From contig CAKNFP010000001.1 of the NCBI GenBank assembly GCA_930633525.1, positions 3,533,501 to 3,597,500 of the forward strand: 64,000 nt of DNA, given 5' to 3'. Under the pieces are notes generated by a model that did not search any database, had not been told where the DNA came from, and was given only the letters and a program-made list of their open reading frames with translations. The stretch's first letter is position 1, and every line of letters begins with the position of its first letter. Made by a program: the position numbers and the translations under genes. This stretch comes from Hyphomicrobiales bacterium. GTDB lineage: Bacteria > Pseudomonadota > Alphaproteobacteria > Rhizobiales > Beijerinckiaceae. This document shows, piece after piece, positions 34,915-42,649 of the stretch.

Positions 34915-35036
34915 AGCAAGGTGTCATCGTCACGCTGGTCGTGCTCGGTCAGATCCTGTCGACCATCGGCGTGGTGCTTTGGTTCGCCATCCTGCCGACG
35001 ATGGGGCTGCTCTCCTGGTTTAGCCTGCTGAAATGA
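34911..35036 (+). CDS. Micro-ORF, 41-residue single-span membrane peptide
   Basis: MKQGVIVTLVVLGQILSTIG continues VVLWFAILPTMGLLSWFSLLK. Nearly all residues are hydrophobic, so it should insert in the membrane. A GGGGACGGG stretch lies upstream and the start overlaps the stop of the previous micro-ORF. It may be a phage-type membrane peptide (holin-like or signalling); no function can be assigned. Confidence 0.5.
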   Translation: MKQGVIVTLVVLGQILSTIGVVLWFAILPTMGLLSWFSLLK

Positions 35037-35054
35037 TGGCTCACGTCTTTTGCA

Positions 35055-35517
35055 TTAAGCTTTTACCCGAGCTGGCTTAGGCGGACGTGGCGGAATCTTT
35101 GCTGCAAGGCCTCTTGCGCGGTGCGGGTCGACATAGACTGTGCATATGATCGATTCAGTCAGATCCAGGTAGGCATGTACGTCGTCCATATCGGGCTTGA
35201 ACGTGCGATGCGAGGCCGCATTCCCGGCTTCAATAAGATCTTTAAGGTGCCGTCTCTGATTTGCGGAAATCCAACCCGCCTTCTCGAACTCATCCATGTT
35301 CGCTTCGAAGCTTCTATGGTCGCCGACCTTGTCGACCATGGCGTGCTCCAGAAGAGCTCTTATTCCCATGGTCGCTAGCCGCGGTGAGTTATTGTGAAGT
35401 GCCGTGTAGATTTCGTGGATAATCTCCTCGATTTCGGTAAGCCCTGCCCAGAACGGCGAGCCCTTCGCTCCAAGCCAATTAGGTAGTGGTCGGGCTATCG
35501 CTGATGGATAGTAAATA
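35055..35517 (-). pseudogene. DUF4145 protein, 5' end removed by IS21
   Basis: The C-terminal part of a DUF4145 protein (IEEIIHEIYTALHNNSPRLATMGIRALLEHAMVDKVGDHRSFEANM and DLIEAGNAASHRTFKPDMDDVHAYLDL). The frame continues into the IS element as far as 35579, but the residues before IYYPSA come from IS sequence, so the natural N-terminus is gone. The missing part is not found beyond the right end of the IS. DUF4145 domains often accompany restriction or other defence genes. Confidence 0.78.
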
Positions 35518-35629
35518 TGTTGATTTCCACTGAGAGCTGACCCGGCGCAGCGCGATATTTCCATTGAGAATTGACCCATGTTTGAACCGTCCCTCGCATG
35601 TTTTCAGCGGGGGCTCTGGAGTGATCGAC

Positions 35630-37156
35630 ATGGCATTACTGAGCGTGATCCGACGCTGGCATTTTCGAGAACATCTATCGATCCGGGAGATTTGCCGCAG
35701 GACCGGCCTTTCCCGGAATACCATCCGCAAATACCTGCGTGCCGGCGGCGTGGAGCCGAAGTTCAACATCCCGGAGCGGCCGAGCAAGCTCGATCCGTTT
35801 GCGGATCGGTTGTCGGCCTGGCTGAAGACGGAATCCAAGAAGGGCCGCAAGCAGAAGCGGACGATGAAGCAGTTGCATGTCGATCTGGTCAGCCTTGGCT
35901 ACGAGGGCTCCTACAATCGCGTGGCGGCATTTGCTCGGGAATGGCGGGACGATTGGCAGAGGGAACTGCAGACGACGGGCCGTGGGACATTTGTGCCCTT
36001 GGCGTTTGAACCTGGCGAGGCCTTCCAGTTCGACTGGTCGGAGGACTGGGCGATCATCGGCAATGAGCGCACGAAGCTGCAGATTGCTCATACGAAGCTG
36101 AGCTACAGCCGCGCTTTCATCGTCCGGGCTTATCTTCTGCAGACCCACGAGATGCTATTTGACGCGCACAATCATGCGTTCCGCGTCTTTGGCGGCATTC
36201 CCGGTCGAGGCATCTACGACAACATGCGCACGGCGATCGACAAGGTTGGTCGTGGCAAGGAGCGCGACGTCAATGTCCGCTTCATGGCGATGGCCAGTCA
36301 CTACGTGTTCGAGCCGGAATTCTGTAATCCTGCTTCCGGCTGGGAGAAGGGACAGGTCGAGAAGAATGTTCAGGATGCTCGTCATCGCTTCTTTCAACCC
36401 ATCCCGCGCTTTCCATCACTGGAAGCCCTGAATGACTGGCTTGAGCTTCGATGCAAGGAGTTCTGGGCAAAGACCCCGCACGGTCAGATACGTGGCACCA
36501 TTGCCGACCTCTGGGCTGAGGAGGCGCCAGCCCTTATGCCTGTTTCCCGGCCGTTCGACGGCTTTGTGGAATATACCAAGCGCGTGACACCAACCTGCCT
36601 CGTACATCTGGAGCGCAACCGCTACAGCGTCCCGGCATCCTTTGCCAATCGACCGATAAGCCTTCGCGTCTACCCGGAACGGGTCGTAGTTGCCGCGGAA
36701 GGTCAGATCGTCTGCGAGCATCGTCGCGTCATTGATCGTTCCCATGACCGGCCGGGCCAGACCATTTACGACTGGCGGCATTATCTGGCGGTCGTGCAGC
36801 GCAAGCCCGGCGCTCTACGCAACGGCGCTCCCTTCATCGAGCTGCCGGAGGCATTCAAGAGCTTGCAGCAATATCTGCTCAAAAAGCCGGGCGGCGATCG
36901 CGAGATGGTCGACATCCTGGCTCTTGTTCTCCAGCACGACGAACAAGCAGTGCTCTCGGCCGTCGACATGGCGCTGAAGTCCGGCGTTCCAACCAAAATG
37001 CATGTGCTGAACCTGCTGCATCGCCTCGTCGACGGCAAATCCTCCACACCGCCGACCCTTGACGCACCCCAGGCGCTGACACTCACCAATGAGCCCAAGG
37101 CCAATGTCGAGCGATACGATACCTTGAGAAAGACGGAGGTTCGCCATGCGTCATAA
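35630..37156 (+). CDS. istA: IS21 family transposase IstA
   Basis: A DDE transposase of about 508 residues. The N-terminus [38 protein letters not shown] is the IstA helix-turn-helix region that binds the ends. The catalytic core includes [13 protein letters not shown] and the [11 protein letters not shown] segment, followed by [24 protein letters not shown] 35630 begins the conserved part; GTG 35621 is possible. It overlaps istB by 11 bp. Confidence 0.92.
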   Translation: MALLSVIRRWHFREHLSIREICRRTGLSRNTIRKYLRAGGVEPKFNIPERPSKLDPFADRLSAWLKTESKKGRKQKRTMKQLHVDLVSLGYEGSYNRVAAFAREWRDDWQRELQTTGRGTFVPLAFEPGEAFQFDWSEDWAIIGNERTKLQIAHTKLSYSRAFIVRAYLLQTHEMLFDAHNHAFRVFGGIPGRGIYDNMRTAIDKVGRGKERDVNVRFMAMASHYVFEPEFCNPASGWEKGQVEKNVQDARHRFFQPIPRFPSLEALNDWLELRCKEFWAKTPHGQIRGTIADLWAEEAPALMPVSRPFDGFVEYTKRVTPTCLVHLERNRYSVPASFANRPISLRVYPERVVVAAEGQIVCEHRRVIDRSHDRPGQTIYDWRHYLAVVQRKPGALRNGAPFIELPEAFKSLQQYLLKKPGGDREMVDILALVLQHDEQAVLSAVDMALKSGVPTKMHVLNLLHRLVDGKSSTPPTLDAPQALTLTNEPKANVERYDTLRKTEVRHAS

Positions 37157-37958
37157 CCCGGCAAGCGGCGCGATCGTCATCATGCTACGGCAATTGAAGA
37201 TGCATGGGATGGCCCACGCCGTCGGTGATCTGACCGAGCAAGGATCGCCGGCATTCGAGGCTGCCATTCCGATCCTGTCCCAGCTTCTCAAGGCGGAAAC
37301 GGCCGAACGAGAGGTCCGATCGACCGCATATCAGTTCAAGACGGCACGCTTCCCGGCCTACCGTGATCTGAACGGCTTCGACTTCGCCAGCAGCGAGATC
37401 AACGAGGCGCTCGTGCAACAGCTTCATCGCTGCGACTTCCTCGACGACGCCAATAACATTGTCCTGGTCGGCGGTCCCGGCACGGGTAAGACGCATATCG
37501 CAACCGCGATCGGCGTCCAGGCCATCCAGCATCATCACAAACGGGTCCGGTTCTTCTCCACCGTCGAGTTGGTCAATGCGCTGGAGCAGGAAAAAGCACA
37601 GGGCCGTTCAGGACAGATCGCCAATCGCCTCGTCCACTCCGATCTCGTGATCCTCGACGAGCTGGGATACCTGCCGTTCAGCGCTTCAGGTGGCGCGCTG
37701 CTCTTCCATCTGCTGAGCAAACTATACGAGCGCACCAGCATCATCATCACGACCAACCTGAGCTTCAGCGAATGGGCCAGTGTCTTCAGCGATGCCAAGA
37801 TGACAACCGCGCTGCTCGATCGGCTCACCCATCATTGCCACATCCTGGAAACCGGAAACGACAGCTTCCGCTTCAAGAATAGCTCGGCGCACGATCCCAA
37901 ACCAACGAAGGAGAAACGCAGGAACTTGACCACCACGACCAACACGAACGATACCTAA
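37146..37958 (+). CDS. istB: IS21 helper ATPase IstB
   Basis: A 270-residue AAA+ helper protein. Walker [16 protein letters not shown] and Walker [16 protein letters not shown] are present, with the later [38 protein letters not shown] signature. It assists IstA in target choice. The protein appears full length. Confidence 0.93.
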   Translation: MRHNPASGAIVIMLRQLKMHGMAHAVGDLTEQGSPAFEAAIPILSQLLKAETAEREVRSTAYQFKTARFPAYRDLNGFDFASSEINEALVQQLHRCDFLDDANNIVLVGGPGTGKTHIATAIGVQAIQHHHKRVRFFSTVELVNALEQEKAQGRSGQIANRLVHSDLVILDELGYLPFSASGGALLFHLLSKLYERTSIIITTNLSFSEWASVFSDAKMTTALLDRLTHHCHILETGNDSFRFKNSSAHDPKPTKEKRRNLTTTTNTNDT

Positions 37959-38012
37959 AGGCGGGTCACTTCTCGGTGGAAACGCCGGGTCAGCTCTCAG
38001 TGGAAATCAACA

Positions 38013-38222
38013 GGCCAGGCAGTTTGCGGTCCTGTATCCCCACCACCGAGACGGCAATATTTTTCGCACCGCTCTCAGCAACGACACCCGATGTTTTTTC
38101 TCGAGCACTGTTGTTCCAGGAAACACCGCCGCTCCGATCTCCTCGAGAGTAAAGCTTCGGGCCGAGTTGCCGTGTAGCAATTGCTCGATCGTCCGCTCGA
38201 CCCGTCCCGGCCCTCGACTCAT
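38013..38222 (-). pseudogene. Truncated second copy of the MSRGPGRVER gene
   Basis: Only the N-terminal part survives (MSRGPGRVERTIEQLLHGNSARSFTLEEIGAAVFPGTTVLEKKHRVSLLRAVRKILPSRWWGY), matching the protein at 25886-26413 in the MSRGPGRVER start, the (V/L)EKKHRV segment and the following helix. Its 3' part was cut off by the right end of the IS21 element. Repeat array B lies upstream, as array A lies upstream of the intact copy. Confidence 0.82.
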
Positions 38223-38265
38223 CTTGCCCCCTATGTGTATCCTCTTGGTCAACTTTGACCATGTG

Positions 38266-38407
38266 GAAACATTTACTCTAACCGACAGTCACCATGATCG
38301 ACCTCTTTAAGTGTTTCCTCTGACGCAACTTGAGACGGTGGAAACACTTAATATGCACCAGCGATATGTGTTTCCACCGTGCCAATTTGGCAGAGAGGAA
38401 ACACTTA
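38266..38407. repeat. GGAAACACTTA repeat array B
   Basis: Five cores: GAAACATTTA at 38266, TAAGTGTTTC at 38308, GAAACACTTA at 38341 and 38398, and TATGTGTTTC at 38365. The odd palindrome TGCCAATTTGGCA (38380-38392) is five bases before a GGAAAC, as in array A. Between the truncated MSRGPGRVER gene and the MerR-like gene, this is the paralogous copy of 26425-26606. Confidence 0.8.
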
Positions 38408-38410
38408 GCG

Positions 38411-38932
38411 CTACATCCGCGCCGCGAGCTTGGCGCGCACCCGTTCTTCAATCTTCGTCAAGGCGATGATGATCACAGAGGCGAACGGCACTGGCTCGTC
38501 ATTCTCGGCGCTGCCCTCGAATATCTCATCAAGGGTCGTGACGTTCCCGCCGTAATACTCGTGGATCAACTGGCCATCGCCAAAGATGCCCATGTAGCGC
38601 CGCCCCTGGCGCGGCCCGACCTTGATCCGCTGGCCGTCGATGGTCACGTAACCCTTCGGTGCCGTCTTCGCATCCACGATGCTCGCACGGCCAGCAAATC
38701 CCCATGCTCTCTGCGGCGTCACACCGTTGCGCACGAGCTCAGCCGTCGTTGCGACACGCAGGGCCGTCCTGAATGTAAAGAGGTGCCTTGAGCCGTGGCC
38801 CTTGCCCTCGCGGTCGTGCTCGCTGAACTCCAACGCGCCGCGCTTGATCCAGTTCTGAAGCGTGACCGTGTCGACGCCTGCGGCGTCTGCGACGTCACCG
38901 ATAAAGTAGCGGGGGATATCGAAATCTATCAT
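38411..38932 (-). CDS. MerR-like HTH regulator
   Basis: A 173-residue protein with an N-terminal MerR-like helix-turn-helix (FIGDVADAAGVDTVTLQNWIKRGALEF) and a longer helical/beta C-terminus with no effector motif I recognise. ATG 38932 lies 6 bp from the large palindrome at 38939-38960, so it probably controls itself. Such proteins in mobile elements can serve as excision or late regulators. The longer frame upstream lacks similarity. Confidence 0.72.
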   Translation of the reverse strand: MIDFDIPRYFIGDVADAAGVDTVTLQNWIKRGALEFSEHDREGKGHGSRHLFTFRTALRVATTAELVRNGVTPQRAWGFAGRASIVDAKTAPKGYVTIDGQRIKVGPRQGRRYMGIFGDGQLIHEYYGGNVTTLDEIFEGSAENDEPVPFASVIIIALTKIEERVRAKLAARM

Positions 38933-38938
38933 GGCCGT

Positions 38939-38976
38939 AATATGGTCGATCGACCATATTCTGTCAACCAGAATAT
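38939..38976 (-). promoter_or_regulatory. Promoter with two overlapping palindromes
   Basis: A perfect 22-bp palindrome (38939-38960, arms AATATGGTCGA/TCGACCATATT) overlaps a second inverted repeat ATATTCTG-tcaac-CAGAATAT (38956-38976). On the minus strand TTGACA and CATATT stand 17 bases apart within these repeats, placing the MerR-like gene under operator control. Confidence 0.7.
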
Positions 38977-38979
38977 ACG

Positions 38980-39318
38980 TCACGCCACGAGCGCTGACCG
39001 GCCGGTTATCTGCACAAAGCGAGCGGCCCAGCAGGAGGATATGAGAGGTTGAAGGCGAGCAGGGTTGGATGCCATGACGTTCGCTGACTGGCGGGTGGTG
39101 AGGACAACGCGGCTGATATCCTGCTCCCCAACCCATCTCTCGAATCCGCCAGCCCAAGCAACGAGGTACTGCGTCGGACCAAAGAGCCCGTAGTTGACGG
39201 TCGTGACCATAGCCTCGCGACCATTGGTCAGCTCGACAACGGACCCAGGCTCCGCGGTGCGGGCGCATCTTCTTCTTCTCGCAACTCCGCCGGCGGCAAT
39301 GGCAGCAGTCGTGGTCAT
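38980..39318 (-). CDS. Small element protein, unknown
   Basis: Up to 112 residues. The central part AEPGSVVELTNGREAMVTTVNYGLFGPTQYLVAWAGGFERWVGEQDISRV looks like a compact beta-barrel domain similar in style to KOW/Tudor-like modules. The basic N-terminus (RRRRCAR) could touch nucleic acid. A GAGGAGACC site precedes the start. The C-terminal 40 residues are less convincing. Not identified. Confidence 0.5.
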   Translation of the reverse strand: MTTTAAIAAGGVARRRRCARTAEPGSVVELTNGREAMVTTVNYGLFGPTQYLVAWAGGFERWVGEQDISRVVLTTRQSANVMASNPARLQPLISSCWAARFVQITGRSALVA

Positions 39319-39424
39319 GTTGGTGGTCTCCTCACTTCTAGGGTGCCCCGCTCGGCGCTCGCAGAGGACAGGCGGCCGAGCGGGGGGGGCGTCGCGACTT
39401 GCGAAGCAGCGACACTCTGAATAT

Positions 39425-39486
39425 AAAATGATCCCTGAGGTGTCGTCAATACCTTTGGCATCGTTTTATACGTGGGGGATCATTTT
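39425..39486. promoter_or_regulatory. Inverted-repeat operator before the XRE gene
   Basis: AAAATGATCCC (39425-39435) and GGGATCATTTT (39476-39486) form a perfect 11-bp inverted repeat around a 40-base centre. The right arm ends at the TTG start of the XRE protein and holds its GGGGG ribosome site, so binding by that protein would block translation start and promoter together. Confidence 0.5.
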
Positions 39487-39737
39487 TGCAGACCAGCGAG
39501 CAACTTCGAGCGGCCCGTGCGGTGCTGCGATGGGAGCAGAGTCGCCTCGCCCAAGAGTCCGGGGTGTCAGTTCCCACGATCAAGCGCATGGAATCGCAGA
39601 CCGGCCCCTTGACTGCTAATCGCCCGACAATCGCAGCCATCCGCCAGGCCCTCGAGACGGCCGGGATCGAGTTTGTGGATGCCGGCCCCTATTCTGGCGA
39701 CGGCGGGCCGGGGGTGAGGCTGAGGAGCGGCGCTTGA
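39486..39737 (+). CDS. Small XRE-type regulator
   Basis: An 83-residue protein of a type common in Rhizobiales mobile elements: TSEQLRAARAVLRWEQSRLAQESGVSVPTIKRMESQTG, then TIAAIRQALETAGIEFVDAG and a GGPGVRLR tail. TTG 39486 is used because a GGGGG site precedes it. It overlaps the next gene by 4 bp. Confidence 0.78.
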   Translation: MQTSEQLRAARAVLRWEQSRLAQESGVSVPTIKRMESQTGPLTANRPTIAAIRQALETAGIEFVDAGPYSGDGGPGVRLRSGA

Positions 39738-40144
39738 CGTCTTCTGCGGACTTCACGCTGCTCGAACGCGCGGTTCTCGCCGCGATCTCTGACCAATACC
39801 CTCTGCACCGCACTCTCTTGGAACGCCAGGTCGCTCACGCTGCCGTCGCGTCCCGGCGCAACTCTGGGGCCGGCTTCTTTGTGGACATCACCGTGGACAA
39901 AGACGCCACGCCACCTGTCGATTGCGGGCGCGTCCTCGGTAATGTCTGGGCCACGATTTCGGGCTTCTTGGATCCCGTTGGCTTCCTACTTTTCGTTGAT
40001 GGCAGCGGGTACATAGACTGCCTTGAAGGGGCGGCTATCAGGGACCAAACGGCCGACATCGATTTTTCATCGGTGACTTTCGAGATAATCAACGACGCAA
40101 CCTCTACATCAGGCGGCCCTGGTGTCCGGCTGCGGAGGGAATAG
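39734..40144 (+). CDS. Unknown cargo protein ending GGPGVRLR
   Basis: A 136-residue protein with GTG/TTG-type start overlapping the XRE gene. It has no known motif, but a pattern of beta strands (GFFVDITVDKDATPPVDCGRVLGNVWATISGFLDPVGFLLFVDGSGYIDCLEG). Its last residues TSGGPGVRLRRE repeat the tail of the preceding XRE protein, which suggests domain exchange or duplication of the end of that gene. Function unknown. Confidence 0.6.
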   Translation: MTSSADFTLLERAVLAAISDQYPLHRTLLERQVAHAAVASRRNSGAGFFVDITVDKDATPPVDCGRVLGNVWATISGFLDPVGFLLFVDGSGYIDCLEGAAIRDQTADIDFSSVTFEIINDATSTSGGPGVRLRRE

Positions 40145-40145
40145 A

Positions 40146-40628
40146 TTGAAGCTGACGCCGGCGCTAACCGCAATCGCCCTAGTCGCGGCTCTGTCGACGA
40201 CCTCGCCCTCCTTGGCGAATGACGATCTCCGACAGAAGCTGCCGGATGTCGCGTGCTTGTTTGCAGTTTTTAGCTTCGCAGAATACGCAGCCAAGCGCTG
40301 CCCCTCATTACTCGATCGCGACAAGCTGCCGGCGCTTCGGGGCGTGACAAGGGCAATCGAGGAGGTATTTCGACGTAGCTCTCGAAGCATTGGCGTAGCT
40401 CCATGGGACATACGCCGCGTTATGGAAGAACAAATGCGAAGCTTGGCCCGCGCACCATATTTCTGTGAAAGATCAAAAAGCGCGCTTGAGGCGTACTCAT
40501 CTTTCAAAGCTCAAGATTTCCGAGCATTGAGCCGAGAGATCCGAAAGCACGGAATTGCGGCCTTCCCGACGGGTTGTCTGGATCAAATGTACAAGAACAA
40601 TCCAAACCTGCCGCGGATCCCAGACTAA
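40146..40628 (+). CDS. Secreted protein, unknown
   Basis: About 160 residues with TTG start and signal peptide LKLTPALTAIALVAALSTTSPSLA, cleaved before NDDLRQK. The mature part is helical with four cysteines that could form disulphides (VACLFAV, AAKRCPSL, YFCERS, TGCLDQ). It lies one base after the previous gene. No family recognised. Confidence 0.6.
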   Translation: MKLTPALTAIALVAALSTTSPSLANDDLRQKLPDVACLFAVFSFAEYAAKRCPSLLDRDKLPALRGVTRAIEEVFRRSSRSIGVAPWDIRRVMEEQMRSLARAPYFCERSKSALEAYSSFKAQDFRALSREIRKHGIAAFPTGCLDQMYKNNPNLPRIPD

Positions 40629-40720
40629 AGATGGACCTATGACTCGAATCCTTGTGTCCCATCCCGCGAGCCCTCACGTCCCCATCCAGTCAAAGCAGGC
40701 CAAATCGGGATCCAACAGCC

Positions 40721-41251
40721 ATGCGCCTCACCGATGAGGAACTGAAGGACGTTTTGCTTGAAGCGTTGCAAAACAAGATCTTGCCGCACCTCGGCACACT
40801 TGGTTTCAAGCCCGCGACCAAACCGAAGCCGGGTGTATTTCCAAGGAAGTATGCTCGCAGGAGCACAGATCGGATCGACTTGCTGAATTTTCAGTTCGAC
40901 AAGTACGGAAGAGCAAGCTTCACCATAAATTTCCGATCATTGGAGAATGTCTCTGACATTGCCAAGTTCCGGCCCGGTTGGGGGCATGCCTTGTACGGGA
41001 ACTGCTATTTTAGAGCGTCCGACTCGCGGTTCGGCGCAAAATGGTTCTCACTAGGGCTTTTGGGGCGGAGCTTTCTGAGAGATCGCATCCTCAGCAATCT
41101 AATCCTACGTGTCCGCGATCGTCTGGACGATGTCAGTCGCTTTCTCTCGGGAGGTCCGCCTTCTCCGTTTCTGCGCGAAGGCGGGTTATGGGACGGTAAA
41201 ATGGTGGATGAAACGTGGCCAGCTCCGCCAAAGCGGCGATTGTCGCGTTAG
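40721..41251 (+). CDS. DUF4304 domain protein
   Basis: A 176-residue protein, MRLTDEELKDVLLEALQNKILPHLGTLGFK..., with the DUF4304 core DRIDLLNFQFDKYGRASFTINFRS. DUF4304 proteins are small, of unknown function, and often occur in accessory regions. ATG 40721 begins the conserved helix. Confidence 0.7.
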   Translation: MRLTDEELKDVLLEALQNKILPHLGTLGFKPATKPKPGVFPRKYARRSTDRIDLLNFQFDKYGRASFTINFRSLENVSDIAKFRPGWGHALYGNCYFRASDSRFGAKWFSLGLLGRSFLRDRILSNLILRVRDRLDDVSRFLSGGPPSPFLREGGLWDGKMVDETWPAPPKRRLSR

Positions 41252-41264
41252 GTTGGATCACGCA

Positions 41265-41693
41265 ATGAACCGGCTCCAGTTTCTTCACCTCAATCCAGAT
41301 TGGAACGCGGAACCCAATGACCCCGACTTGGTGGTGTCCCCATCCGTTGGAGCGCTGGAACTTTCTTTCCGCCTCAATCCGTTTGCCTTCGCCGCCGCTC
41401 CCGGCGAGCGCGCCATTCTCAAGTTCGACCAGTGCTGCCGCTGGCGCTGGGACGAAACCAACGATCAAATGTGGTTTGATGGGAAGGGTCGCTTTAGCGA
41501 TCAGGCGCCACGATGGGGCGAATTCTATGAAGTGATGGGATACGATCGCTACGCCTCCAACCTCGACTGGCACATCATCGGTGATGACGATCCCAGCGCC
41601 CGTCACTTCATTTTCTATTTCCGGGACGAGGCTGTTGAGTGTTTCGCGGCTGAGTGGTCCCTGACACGGCACATGCCATTATCAAAGCCCTGA
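41265..41693 (+). CDS. Unknown cargo protein
   Basis: A 142-residue protein beginning MNRLQFLHLNPDWNAEPNDPDLVVSPSVGALELSFRLNPF. It is rich in Trp, Phe and Asp, with beta-strand-like stretches (GERAILKFDQCCRWRWDETNDQMWFDGKGRF; HFIFYFRDEAVECFAAEWSL). It starts 13 bp after the DUF4304 gene, so both may be one unit. Not identified. Confidence 0.58.
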   Translation: MNRLQFLHLNPDWNAEPNDPDLVVSPSVGALELSFRLNPFAFAAAPGERAILKFDQCCRWRWDETNDQMWFDGKGRFSDQAPRWGEFYEVMGYDRYASNLDWHIIGDDDPSARHFIFYFRDEAVECFAAEWSLTRHMPLSKP

Positions 41694-42250
41694 ACCAGAC
41701 GCTGTCCCCGCCGAGAATGCGGCGTCTGCCCGTGCGGCGGCAGAGCGGATCAGGGGGAGGATGCAGCTCGCGGCCGAAAGCATTATCGAGGTCGGGCGGG
41801 AGCTGATTGAGCAGCAGGCGAGCCTCGGGCGTGGAAGCTTTTTGGCCTGGATTGAAGCCGAGTTCTCGATGAGCCAGAGGACTGCTTATAATTTCATGGC
41901 TGTACATAAAAAGTTCGGCAACAAAGTTGCAACGGTTGCAAGTTTACCCCCCACCGCCCTCTACGCTCTAGCCGCTCCCTCTACCCCCGATTCCATTCGC
42001 GAAGAACTCGTCGCCAAAATGGCGACGAGTTGGCAGACCGCTTCACCAAGGCGACCGCTGTCGCCATTGGCCGCTCAGAGCGAGCGATACAGCGAATAGC
42101 CCAGCGTGGCGAGGAGCTCGGCCAAGAGATCCTCGACAAGGTTTCCGGCACTACGCTCGCTAAGGGCACCGAGCTCGACGCGATGGTGAAGCTGGACAAG
42201 GACAAGCGCACCGAGTTGGCAGCCCGGGCCGCGGCAGGCGAAAGGGTCAG
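41665..42250 (+). pseudogene. Decayed DUF3102 / ParB-like gene remnant
   Basis: The first part, in frame from 41665, reads AENAASARAAAERIRGRMQLAAESIIEVGRELIEQQASLGRGSFLAWIEAEFSMSQRTAYNFM, a DUF3102 domain, but the frame has no start codon before ATG 41761. Near 42019 homology jumps to another frame: GDELADRFTKATAVAIGRSERAIQRIAQRGEELGQEILDKVSGTTLAKGTELDAMVKLDKDKRTELAARAAAGERVSA, typical of the C-terminal part of phage ParB-like proteins. The order is opposite to normal phages, so it is a deletion chimera. Confidence 0.7.
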
Positions 42251-42495
42251 CGCTTGGCCAGTGGTGGCATACTGCAACCGGTGCAAATTCCACCCACAGC
42301 GGCTTTGGCTTTGCGGTCCCAATCCGCATCGCGCTTGGTCTGTTCAGCGCGTGCACGGGCTCCCCGCGCTTCGCCTTCGTCCCGAATTTTCTGCTCGTTG
42401 ATGCTGTAGGAAGGAGCTTGTCCTGCCTGCGCAGCACACAGGCTCGGAAACAGAGGAAGGAGCATGGCCCCTAAGACGAGAATCCGCACGGCCAT
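42247..42495 (-). CDS. Small secreted protein
   Basis: An 82-residue protein with signal peptide MAVRILVLGAMLLPLFPSLCAAQA and a charged mature part (RDEGEARGARARAEQTKRDADWDRKAKAAVGGICTGCSMPPLAKR) with a CTGC pair near the end. Its 3' end overlaps the ParB-like remnant. Small exported proteins of this style occur in rhizobial phages; role unknown. Confidence 0.6.
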   Translation of the reverse strand: MAVRILVLGAMLLPLFPSLCAAQAGQAPSYSINEQKIRDEGEARGARARAEQTKRDADWDRKAKAAVGGICTGCSMPPLAKR

Positions 42496-42649
42496 TCCCC
42501 AATTTCGCTCTCATATGCGAGCAGCTACCGAGACATCGTGAGCGTGACACTGCAATACAAGAGGCGATGCAGAGCTCTCCTACGCTATGGCGCGGAGCTA
42601 GGAGCTTTACGAGAAGGTGAATCCGGAGACGCGGAATGGAGCGAACCAA

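Larger units (their letters stand above)
35518..38012 (+). mobile_element. IS21-family insertion sequence
   Basis: A complete IS21-type element with istA and istB. Perfect 29-bp terminal inverted repeats begin TGTTGATTTCCACTGAGAGC at 35518 and end ...GGAAATCAACA at 38012 (right arm 37984-38012). Related sub-terminal repeats lie just inside. The flanks (GTAAATA on the left, GGCCAGG on the right) show no target duplication, and different truncated genes lie on the two sides. Confidence 0.93.
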
